Assembly: GCA_963535465.1 (NCBI GenBank)
Contig: CAUSWF010000006.1
Coordinates: 3,806-67,805 of the forward strand
Length of the DNA: 64,000 bases
Direction: 5' to 3'
Origin: CAUSWF01 sp963535465
Lineage (GTDB): Bacteria; Bacillota_I; Bacilli_A; RF39; UBA660
In this document: piece after piece, positions 16,970 through 24,389 of the stretch
How the letters are laid out: the number at the start of each line of letters is the position of its first letter
Position numbering within the stretch: position 1 is the first letter of the stretch
Notes under the pieces: generated by a model
The model's input: only the letters and a program-made list of their open reading frames with translations
What the model was told of the DNA's origin: nothing
Database searches by the model: none
Position numbers and translations under genes: made by a program

Positions 16970-18145
16970 AAATTTAATTCCTATATATATTTTATTAGGC
17001 TTTCTGATATTTCATTTCCTTTTTTATATATAGATCTGGCCAGATTAGTTCTAAATATTGCAAATTTAAGTATTTTCTTATTTTGCTTATTTTCTAAATA
17101 TTGTTTGTATCCGTAAGAACTACATAGTAGTTGTATGAGATATAAATACGGTAAATATTTTATATCATAATAATTTAATGGATAATATTTTGTAAATTCT
17201 TTAACATACATTACTAAATTTTCTATGTTTATTTCTCCATTTTTAACTTCTTTATCAATGTAACTGTATGACCTTATTATTTCCCATATTATTGGCATTT
17301 TTGCAGCTGATACAAAGTCAATTACCGCTGCTATTTTACCACTTTTATTATATATAAATTGTTGTACACTATAATCACCATGTGTTTCTGATATAGTAAT
17401 TTTTTTTATTTTTTCGAAATCACATACATCTTTTATATTTTTTAACATTTTTATCTTTTCTTCTAAATCTTCTTTTATCTTTATATCATCTTTATCAACA
17501 CATTTTTTTATTAAATCTTCAAGCTTTTTTATACTTCGTTTTATCGTATCTTCTGAATGCCATTCTGTTATATCACTTATTGGCATTTTTATATTCTTTC
17601 CTGCAAGGCCTTTTACTATTAACCCTAATATTTTTGCAGATTCTATAATTTGTTCTTGGTTACCAGTGTTTTGTTCTTTTATATATCCTTTTATAAATTT
17701 TTGTAAAATTATAATCCTATTTTTATGAATAAAGTAGCTTTTACCATTAAGCGTTTTTATATATTTTGGAACATTCAATTTTTCTCCTCTTAAAACATCT
17801 AATATTTTAATTTCTTTTTCAATATCTTCCTTTTTATATTTTGATTGGAATTCTTTCAAGATGATATCATTATTTAATTTATATATATTTGCACTTCCTC
17901 TAGCTACTTTTTTTATCTTCTTTATTTCTATACCATATTTTTTATTTACAACTTTTTTTATTATGTTTTCCGTAAACAATGACTTTTCTATCATTTTTCC
18001 CTCCATATTTTTTTCATTATTGATAATTTCTATCGTTCATATATTTTTTAGTGATCTTAGCTTATTTAATATTTTCGTTTATAGTATCGTGTCATCTGTA
18101 AATAATGGTATACCTGCATTTCATATAATAAGTTATTTTAAATTG
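16970..18145. mobile_element. 1.2-kb accessory insert between duplicated gene ends
   Basis: The 1176 bases between the two 137-bp repeats carry one gene (phosphotransferase-like) and a 150-base leader. No transposase or terminal inverted repeats are visible. The structure fits integration by homologous recombination of a circle or fragment that carried a copy of the rluD 3' end, or a tandem duplication later replaced. Mechanism is inference; the repeats are seen directly. Confidence 0.7.
16981..17994 (-). CDS. Aminoglycoside phosphotransferase/choline-kinase-like protein
   Basis: 337 residues from the ATG at 17994, which has GGAGG five bases upstream (the ATG at 18006 overlaps that site). 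Kinase-like fold of the APH family: N-lobe 'KKVARGSANIYKLNNDIILKEF' with the ATP-binding Lys, hinge 'IILQKFIKGYI', catalytic loop 'ISETHGDYSVQQFIY' (HGD with the family Asn replaced by Gln) and 'IAAVIDFVSA' as the metal-binding Asp. The substrate is unknown; relatives act on antibiotics, homoserine, choline or spore-coat targets (CotS-like). There is no ground to call it a resistance enzyme. The gene is inside the insert flanked by 137-bp repeats, hence recently acquired. Confidence 0.8.
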   Translation of the reverse strand: MIEKSLFTENIIKKVVNKKYGIEIKKIKKVARGSANIYKLNNDIILKEFQSKYKKEDIEKEIKILDVLRGEKLNVPKYIKTLNGKSYFIHKNRIIILQKFIKGYIKEQNTGNQEQIIESAKILGLIVKGLAGKNIKMPISDITEWHSEDTIKRSIKKLEDLIKKCVDKDDIKIKEDLEEKIKMLKNIKDVCDFEKIKKITISETHGDYSVQQFIYNKSGKIAAVIDFVSAAKMPIIWEIIRSYSYIDKEVKNGEINIENLVMYVKEFTKYYPLNYYDIKYLPYLYLIQLLCSSYGYKQYLENKQNKKILKFAIFRTNLARSIYKKGNEISESLIKYI

Positions 18146-18282
18146 TATTATACTATAATTCATATTAAAAACATACTTATCTTACTAAGTATGTTTACAT
18201 TTTATTCTTCTCTTAACTTTTCTAATGCTTTTTCAAACTCTTCTGGTGGATTTATTTCATATGATAATAGTTTAGATGTTAT
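18146..18282. repeat. Right copy of 137-bp perfect direct repeat
   Basis: Identical to 16833-16969. This copy is continuous with the intact pseudouridine synthase gene. Confidence 0.95.
18169..18196 (-). terminator. Terminator of the pseudouridine synthase gene
   Basis: Stem AAACATACTTA/TAAGTATGTTT, 6-base loop, followed by TTAAT on the minus strand, just after the stop codon at 18202. Confidence 0.85.
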
Positions 18283-19086
18283 TGGATGAGTAAACTCTAT
18301 TTTATATGAGTGAAGCATTTGTCCGAAGTCAGTTGATTTTTTCTTACTATATATTGGATCATTTGTTACAGTGTGTCCTATATAGTTTAGATGAACTCTT
18401 ATTTGATGAGTTCTTCCTGTTTTTAATGTTGCTTCTATAAATGTATTATTTTTAAATCTTTCTAATACTTTTATATCTGTTATAGCACTCTTTCCTTTAG
18501 CATTTACTTGCATCTTTTGTCTATCTTCAGGATTTCTTCCGATAGGTGCATCTATTGTAGCTGTATTTTCTATTATTCTTCCATCTACTATAGCAAGATA
18601 TTTTCTTTCTACTTCTTTTTTAGAAATCATATCTGATAATAATTCTTGAGTTTTTTCATCTTTAGCAATTATCATTAATCCACTAGTATCTTTATCTAAT
18701 CTATGTACTATTCCAGGTCTAATATTAGTAGTTGGTCCTTTATTTAAATAATACAAGACTGCATTTACTAATGTATCATTATAGTGGCCTGGTGCAGGAT
18801 GTGTTACTAGACCTGATTTTTTATTTATGATCATTAAATAATCATCTTCATATACTATATCTAGAGGCATATTAGTTGGTTTAATATCAGTTATTTCTTC
18901 TTGTTCTTTTTCAAGTACTTCTATTTTATCATTTAATTTTACTTTATAATTTGTTTTAGGTACTTCTCCATTTACTAATATATTATCTTCTTTTATTAAT
19001 TTTTGTATTTTACTTCTAGATATATTTAATTTATTTGATAAATATGAGTCTATTCTTTCTAAATTATCTTCTTCTACTAATATCAT
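18202..19086 (-). CDS. RluA/RluD-family 23S rRNA/tRNA pseudouridine synthase
   Basis: 294 residues. N-terminal S4 RNA-binding domain (about 12-60, 'SYLSNKLNISRSKIQKLIKEDNILVNG') then the catalytic domain: 'VYEDDYLMIINKKSGLVTHPAPG', the signature 'GIVHRLDKDTSGLMIIAK' with the catalytic Asp, 'GRTHQIRVHLNYIGHTVTNDPIY' and 'LHSYKIEFTHP'. The likely target is one or more uridines of 23S rRNA as for RluD, but substrate choice in this family cannot be read from sequence. It starts 9 bases after leuS stops. Its last 27 codons are duplicated at 16894-16969. Confidence 0.92.
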   Translation of the reverse strand: MILVEEDNLERIDSYLSNKLNISRSKIQKLIKEDNILVNGEVPKTNYKVKLNDKIEVLEKEQEEITDIKPTNMPLDIVYEDDYLMIINKKSGLVTHPAPGHYNDTLVNAVLYYLNKGPTTNIRPGIVHRLDKDTSGLMIIAKDEKTQELLSDMISKKEVERKYLAIVDGRIIENTATIDAPIGRNPEDRQKMQVNAKGKSAITDIKVLERFKNNTFIEATLKTGRTHQIRVHLNYIGHTVTNDPIYSKKKSTDFGQMLHSYKIEFTHPITSKLLSYEINPPEEFEKALEKLREE

Positions 19087-19094
19087 ATTTCTCC

Positions 19095-21482
19095 TTATTT
19101 TATTACTATATTTAGTATTTTATTAGGTACATATATTTCTTTTACTATTTCGTGATTATCTAAATACTTAGATACATTTTCTTCTTGTTTTGCTAGTTTT
19201 AAGATTTCTTCTTTTGATAAATTTTCATCTATTTCTATATTACCTCTTAATTTACCATTTACTGATACTGGTAATTTTATTTTATCTTCTTTTAATTTAG
19301 ATGGGTCATATTCTGGCCATTTTTCATATGCTATAGTATTAGTATGTCCTAACATAGACCATATTTCTTCTGTCATAAATGGACAAATTGGGTTTAATAA
19401 TTTTACTAAGCTTTCTGCATATTTTAGTGGTAATACTTTTTCTTTATATATTGCATTAACAAATATCATTATTTGAGATATTGCAGTATTAAATTTTAAT
19501 TCTTCAAAATCTTCTGTTACTTTCTTTACAGTTTGATTATATATTTTATCTAGATTAGTATTTTCTACATCTTTTACTTTGTCTTCTGTAAATATACGCC
19601 ATACTCTTTCTATAAATTTACGTGATGCTTCGCATCCTGTATCTGACCATGGTTTATCTGCTTCTAATGGTCCCATGAACATTTCATATAATCTTAATGT
19701 ATCTGCTCCATATGTTTTTATTATTTCATTTGGATTTACTACAAATTCTGGATAACGTTTGCCCATTTTTATTCCATTTGCTCCTAGTATCATTCCTTGA
19801 TGAAATAATTTTTTAAATGGTTCTTTTACAGAAGATAATCCTTTATCATATAGATATCTATTCCACATTCTTGAATATAGTAAGTGACCTCCTGTATGTT
19901 CTGGTCCTCCTATATATAAATCTACTGGTAGCCAGTGTTTTAATAATTTGCTATCAGCAAAAGCATTATCATTATGTGGGTCAATATATCTCATATAATA
20001 CCAAGATGATCCAGCAGATCCAGGCATTGTAGATGTTTCTCTTTTACCTTTTATTCCGTTTACTTCTACTTCTACCCAGTCATGCGCTTTTTCGAGTGGT
20101 GAAGTATTTCCTTCTGGTTTATAGTCATTTAATACTGGTAGTATTAAAGGTAGTTCTTCATCTTTTAATACTACATCTTTATTATTTTCTAGATGAATTA
20201 TCGGTATTGGTTCTCCCCAATATCTTTGACGAGCAAATATCCAGTCTCTTAATCTATAATTTACTTCTTTTTTACCTATATTTTTTTCTTCTAGATATTT
20301 AATAATTTTATCTATTGCTTCTTCTTTATTTAAGCCATCTAAGAAGCTTGAATTTATATGAATTCCATCTCCTGTATAGGCTTTTTCTTCTATGTTTTCT
20401 CCTTCTAATACTTGAATTATTTCTAATCTATATTTTTTAGCAAATTCATAGTCTCTATCGTCATGAGCAGGAACTGCCATTATTGCTCCTGTTCCATAAG
20501 TAGATAATACATAATCGCTTATCCAAATAGGGATTTTTTTATTATTAACAGGATTTATAGCATAACTTCCAGTAAATGCTCCTGTTTTTTCTTTTGATAG
20601 AGATGTTCTTTCTAATTCTGATTTAGAAGCTGATATTTTTTTATAATTTTTTATTTCTTCTTTTTGATCTTTTTTAGTTATTTCATCTACTAAACTATGT
20701 TCAGGCGATAAGACACAGTATGTTGCACCAAATAGTGTATCTGGTCTTGTTGTAAAAACTTCAAAATATTTATCAGTTCCATCTACTTTAAATGTTACTT
20801 TAGCTCCAGTTGATTTACCTATCCAGTTTCTTTGCATTTCTTTTGTTGACTCTGGCCAATCTATTTCTTCTAAGCCTTCTAGTAGTTTTTCTGCATAAGC
20901 AGGCATATCTATTACCCATTGAGACATATTACGTCTTATAACAGGATAGCCCCCTCTTTCACTTTTTCCATCAATTACTTCATCATTTGACAATACTGTT
21001 CCTAATTCTTCACACCAGTTTACTGGCATATCAACTTTTCTTGCCAAACCATCTTTATATAGTTCTTTAAATATCCATTGAGTCCATTTATAATACTTAG
21101 GATCACATGTTGATATTTCTTTATCCCAGTCAAATGAAAATCCTGCATTATTTAGTTGTCCTTTAAATACTTTAATATTTTCATTTGTAAAAATACTTGG
21201 ATGATTTCCTGTTGATATAGCATATTGTTCAGCTGGTAGTCCAAATGCATCCCACCCCATTGGATGAAGTACGTTAAATCCTCTCATTCTTTTATATCTT
21301 GCGATGATATCTGTTGCGGTATATCCTTCAACGTGTCCTGCATGAAGTCCTGCTCCTGATGGATATGGGAACATATCTAATACATAATATTTTGGTTTAC
21401 TAAAATCATGTAAATTAGTTTCAAATGTTTTATTTTCTTCCCAATATTTTTTCCATTTTTCTTCTATTACATTGTGATTCAT
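19095..21482 (-). CDS. leuS: Leucyl-tRNA synthetase
   Basis: 795 residues, normal for bacterial LeuRS. Class I features: HIGH-type motif in 'MFPYPSGAGLHAGHVEGY', editing (CP1) domain with 'TRPDTLFGATYCVLSPEH' and 'TGAIMAVPAHDDRDYEFA', and the catalytic lysine loop, here KMGKRYP rather than the textbook KMSKS, in 'ILGANGIKMGKRYPEFVVN'. The C-terminal domain ends 'KEIYVPNKILNIVIK'. It charges tRNA-Leu with leucine in the cytoplasm. A T-box leader with a Leu CUU specifier precedes it, so expression rises when tRNA-Leu is uncharged. The pseudouridine synthase gene follows 9 bases later and is probably co-transcribed. Confidence 0.97.
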   Translation of the reverse strand: MNHNVIEEKWKKYWEENKTFETNLHDFSKPKYYVLDMFPYPSGAGLHAGHVEGYTATDIIARYKRMRGFNVLHPMGWDAFGLPAEQYAISTGNHPSIFTNENIKVFKGQLNNAGFSFDWDKEISTCDPKYYKWTQWIFKELYKDGLARKVDMPVNWCEELGTVLSNDEVIDGKSERGGYPVIRRNMSQWVIDMPAYAEKLLEGLEEIDWPESTKEMQRNWIGKSTGAKVTFKVDGTDKYFEVFTTRPDTLFGATYCVLSPEHSLVDEITKKDQKEEIKNYKKISASKSELERTSLSKEKTGAFTGSYAINPVNNKKIPIWISDYVLSTYGTGAIMAVPAHDDRDYEFAKKYRLEIIQVLEGENIEEKAYTGDGIHINSSFLDGLNKEEAIDKIIKYLEEKNIGKKEVNYRLRDWIFARQRYWGEPIPIIHLENNKDVVLKDEELPLILPVLNDYKPEGNTSPLEKAHDWVEVEVNGIKGKRETSTMPGSAGSSWYYMRYIDPHNDNAFADSKLLKHWLPVDLYIGGPEHTGGHLLYSRMWNRYLYDKGLSSVKEPFKKLFHQGMILGANGIKMGKRYPEFVVNPNEIIKTYGADTLRLYEMFMGPLEADKPWSDTGCEASRKFIERVWRIFTEDKVKDVENTNLDKIYNQTVKKVTEDFEELKFNTAISQIMIFVNAIYKEKVLPLKYAESLVKLLNPICPFMTEEIWSMLGHTNTIAYEKWPEYDPSKLKEDKIKLPVSVNGKLRGNIEIDENLSKEEILKLAKQEENVSKYLDNHEIVKEIYVPNKILNIVIK

Positions 21483-21493
21483 ATTTCCTCCAC

Positions 21494-21535
21494 AAAAAAA
21501 GGTAATACCAAAGGACGAATTATCGTGGTACCACC
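21494..21535 (-). terminator. T-box terminator hairpin
   Basis: GGTGGTACCA pairs with TGGTATTACC (two G-U pairs), followed by seven T; forms when tRNA-Leu is charged and stops transcription before leuS. Confidence 0.9.
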
Positions 21536-21683
21536 TTATTTTTTTCTTTCTTATTTTTTAAAGAAGTTTATTCTCCTATAAGCTCCAAAAACAAGTTCAT
21601 TATTTCATACTATATCTTTACACCTACCAGATACTCTCTATAAGTAATTCGTAATTACTACTTTTCCTTCATTGCTTTTATAT
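21494..21683 (-). promoter_or_regulatory. T-box leader of leuS (leucine, CUU specifier)
   Basis: Conserved T-box parts are visible in order on the minus strand: AGAGAGTATCTGG then GGTAGGTG in stem I, a specifier loop TGAACTTG with CTT (Leu) at 21593-21595, and the T-box GGTGGTACCACG at 21523-21535. The T-box strand can pair either in an antiterminator with the CCA end of uncharged tRNA-Leu or in the terminator. Confidence 0.93.
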
Positions 21684-21689
21684 GTCTAT

Positions 21690-21718
21690 ATTATAGAATA
21701 AAACTTTATATAATTCAA
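21690..21718 (-). promoter_or_regulatory. Promoter of the leuS T-box transcript
   Basis: TTGAAT at 21713-21718, 17-base spacer, TATAAT at 21690-21695. It overlaps the last codons of the upstream membrane protein gene. Confidence 0.85.
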
Positions 21719-22107
21719 TTGTTATTTAATTTATTTATCTCTTTTATTATCCATTTTTTCTTTAATATTAAAATAGTTGCGATTGGCACTACTAGAGGTA
21801 ATAATATTGGAAACATATTAATTAAAGATAATATTGTCGCATTTTTTTTAAAAGTTGTTTGGTCTTGTGCAAAATTATCATTTACTTTAGTAGATACATT
21901 ATTTAAATATGATTCTAAGAATCCATTTTTATCAAATGTTATTTTTAATATATAAACTAGTATTAGCATTAATATTATAATTAAAAAATATACTATAACC
22001 ATTTTAGTTGCGACTTTATCGCACACTTTTATCTTATCTTCTATAGAAAGGTTTTTTGCTTCTTCTATATCATTAGTCCAATTTTTGGCTCTTTCTTTTT
22101 TATCCAT
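21715..22107 (-). CDS. Small two-span membrane protein, unknown
   Basis: 130 residues with two clear membrane segments (about 33-55 'MVIVYFLIIILMLILVYIL' and about 95-118 'LINMFPILLPLVVPIATILIL'), joined by an external loop of about 40 residues and ending in a lysine-rich cytosolic tail. No motif I recognise. AGAGGG precedes the start. The leuS promoter is embedded in its 3' end. It follows the clpB terminator, so it is a one-gene unit. Confidence 0.6.
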   Translation of the reverse strand: MDKKERAKNWTNDIEEAKNLSIEDKIKVCDKVATKMVIVYFLIIILMLILVYILKITFDKNGFLESYLNNVSTKVNDNFAQDQTTFKKNATILSLINMFPILLPLVVPIATILILKKKWIIKEINKLNNN

Positions 22108-22136
22108 AGGTCCCTCTAAACTTATTATATCATTAT

Positions 22137-22174
22137 AAAAAAGTTATTAACAATAATAGTTAATAACTTTTTTT
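22137..22174 (-). terminator. Terminator of clpB (symmetrical)
   Basis: 11-bp perfect stem AAGTTATTAAC/GTTAATAACTT with a 7-base loop and T runs on both strands, placed directly after clpB. Confidence 0.9.
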
Positions 22175-22177
22175 TAT

Positions 22178-24277
22178 TTACATTGTTTCTTTTATTACAA
22201 ATTCATTATTAGCATAGTCAATTAATACTTTAGTATTTGGTTTTACTTTTTCTTCTAGTATTGCATGTGATAATAGTGTTTCTATTTCACGTGATACTGT
22301 TCTTTTTAGAGGTCTTGCTCCAAAAGTAATATCATATCCTCTTTCTACTAATTCTTCTTTAGCTTTTTCTGATAGATATAGTTTTACATTTATATTTTTT
22401 AATCTTTCTTCTATTTCTGTAATTATCTTATTTAAGATCTTATAGATATTTTCTTTACTTAGTGTATTAAATACTATTATTTCATCTATTCTATTTATAA
22501 ATTCTGGTTTGAATACATTTCTTATTTCATCCATTACTTTATCTGAATTATTTGAAAGTATTTCATTACTTCCTATATTACTTGTCATTATAATAATTGT
22601 ATTTTTAAAGTCAACTGTTCTTCCATTTGAATCAGTACATCTTCCATCATCTAGAATTTGTAATAATAAGTTTAGTACTTCTGGATGAGCCTTTTCTACT
22701 TCGTCAAATAATACTATTGAGTATGGGTTTCTTCTAACTGCTTCAGTTAATTGTCCTCCTTCTTCATATCCTACATATCCTGGAGGAGAACCTATTAATC
22801 TTGAAACAGAGAATTTTTCCATATACTCACTCATATCAATTCTAATCATATGAGTTTCATCATCAAATAGTTCATAAGCTAAGCTTCTTGCTACTTCTGT
22901 TTTACCAACTCCAGTTGGTCCTAAGAACATAAATGATGCGATTGGTCTTTTTGGATCTTTTATTCCACTACGTGATTTTATAATAGCGTCTGCGACTAGT
23001 GTTATAGCTTCATCTTGACCTATTACTCTTTTTTCTAGACGTTCTTTTAATTTAAGTAGACGTTCTCTATCGCTTTCTTGTAATTTAGATACTTCAATAT
23101 TAGTCCATTTAGATATTACTTTAGCTATATCATCTGGTGTTACTACATTACTTAATATTTTATTAGAATTCTTTTTATTTAAGTTTTCTAATTCTTTTTC
23201 TAATGTTGGAATTGTTCCGTGTTTTAGTATTGCTGCTTTTTCTAAATCATAATTTGATTCAGCTTGTTCTAGTTCAAATTTCTTTTTATTAATTTCTTCC
23301 TTTTTATCATTAATTTCTTTAGATATATTTTTTTCTTCATTCCAAGATGATTCTAGTTTTTCTTCTTTTTCTTTTAAAGTGATTAGTTTATTTTCTATTT
23401 CTTTTTTTCTATTTAAACTTATTTCATCTTTTTCTTTTTTTAGAGCTTCTTTTTCTATTTCTAGTTTCATTATTTCATGATGTAAGTTATCTAATTCTAT
23501 TGGTACACTGTCCATTTGTACTTTTATAGTTGATGCGGCTTCGTCTATTAAATCGATTGCTTTATCAGGTAGATAACGGTCTGTTATATATCTATTAGAC
23601 ATTGTTGCAGCTGCGATTATGGCACTATCTTTTATTTCTACTCCATGATGTATTTCATATTTGTCTTTTATTCCACGTAGTATTGTTATTGTATCTTCTA
23701 CTGTTGGTTCTTTTACTAATACTTTTTGGAAACGTCTTTCTAGGGCACCATCTTTTTCTATATATTCACGATACTCTTTTAGAGTAGTTGCGCCTATTAG
23801 ATGAATATCTCCACGAGCTAGCATAGGTTTTAAGATATTAGATGTATCCATTGCTCCATCTGTTCTTCCTGTTCCAACTATCATGTGTACTTCATCTATA
23901 AACATGATTATTTCACCATTTGATTCTTTTACTTTCTTCAATACTTTTTCTAGTCTTTCTTCAAATTCTCCACGATATTTAGCACCTGAAATAAGTGATG
24001 CTAAGTCTAGTTCCCAAATAGTCTTATTTTTTAATGATGATGGTACATCACCTTTTACTATTCTTAAAGCAAGTCCTTCTACTATAGCAGTTTTACCTAC
24101 TCCTGGTTCTCCTATTAATACTGGATTATTTTTAGTTCTTCTAGTTAATATTCTTGTAATTGAACGAATTTCTTCATCTCTTCCAATTACTGGGTCGATT
24201 TTCCCATTTCTTGCATATTCTACTATGTCTCTTCCGTACTTCTTTAGTACATTTTCTTCTTCTTGATTATTATACAT
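22178..24277 (-). CDS. clpB: ClpB-type AAA+ disaggregase lacking the N-terminal domain
   Basis: 699 residues from the ATG at 24277 (AGGGGTG upstream); the ATG at 24292 contains that site and is less likely. Two AAA+ modules: NBD1 with 'LIGEPGVGKTAIVEGLALRI' and 'IMFIDEVHMIVGTG', a coiled-coil middle domain at about 280-385 typical of ClpB, and NBD2 with 'FLGPTGVGKTEVARSLAYEL' and 'VLFDEVEKAHPEVLNLLLQILDDGR', arginine finger region 'GYDITFGARPLKRTV'. Normal ClpB is about 860 residues; the Clp_N substrate domain is missing, as in the short ClpB isoform and in some mollicutes. It rescues aggregated proteins with DnaK. CIRCE and a good promoter precede it, indicating HrcA control. Confidence 0.95.
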   Translation of the reverse strand: MYNNQEEENVLKKYGRDIVEYARNGKIDPVIGRDEEIRSITRILTRRTKNNPVLIGEPGVGKTAIVEGLALRIVKGDVPSSLKNKTIWELDLASLISGAKYRGEFEERLEKVLKKVKESNGEIIMFIDEVHMIVGTGRTDGAMDTSNILKPMLARGDIHLIGATTLKEYREYIEKDGALERRFQKVLVKEPTVEDTITILRGIKDKYEIHHGVEIKDSAIIAAATMSNRYITDRYLPDKAIDLIDEAASTIKVQMDSVPIELDNLHHEIMKLEIEKEALKKEKDEISLNRKKEIENKLITLKEKEEKLESSWNEEKNISKEINDKKEEINKKKFELEQAESNYDLEKAAILKHGTIPTLEKELENLNKKNSNKILSNVVTPDDIAKVISKWTNIEVSKLQESDRERLLKLKERLEKRVIGQDEAITLVADAIIKSRSGIKDPKRPIASFMFLGPTGVGKTEVARSLAYELFDDETHMIRIDMSEYMEKFSVSRLIGSPPGYVGYEEGGQLTEAVRRNPYSIVLFDEVEKAHPEVLNLLLQILDDGRCTDSNGRTVDFKNTIIIMTSNIGSNEILSNNSDKVMDEIRNVFKPEFINRIDEIIVFNTLSKENIYKILNKIITEIEERLKNINVKLYLSEKAKEELVERGYDITFGARPLKRTVSREIETLLSHAILEEKVKPNTKVLIDYANNEFVIKETM

Positions 24278-24297
24278 TATATCACCCCTCATTTATA

Positions 24298-24325
24298 ATT
24301 ATACTCATTTATTGGCACTTGTCAA
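24298..24325 (-). promoter_or_regulatory. Promoter of clpB
   Basis: TTGACA at 24320-24325, 16-base spacer, TATAAT at 24298-24303. The -35 box lies inside the CIRCE element. Confidence 0.88.
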
Positions 24326-24338
24326 TACAGAGTGCTAA
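24312..24338 (-). promoter_or_regulatory. CIRCE operator (HrcA binding site)
   Basis: TTAGCACTC-N9-AAGTGCCAA: the left arm matches the CIRCE consensus exactly and the right arm at 7 of 9 positions. It covers the -35 box of clpB, so HrcA bound here would block transcription until heat shock. Confidence 0.85.
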
Positions 24339-24363
24339 TAAAAAATATTTTTTTGTGTAAACA

Positions 24364-24389
24364 TAAAAAAGACTTGTTTTATCAAGTCT
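24364..24389 (-). terminator. Terminator of the ABC transporter operon
   Basis: Stem AGACTTG/CAAGTCT with a 6-base loop and six T on the minus strand, beginning at the permease stop codon. Confidence 0.88.

Noticed and set aside
16970..18145. Insertion sequence
   Set aside because: No transposase and no terminal inverted repeats; the flanking repeats are 137 bp and belong to a host gene, unlike target duplications.
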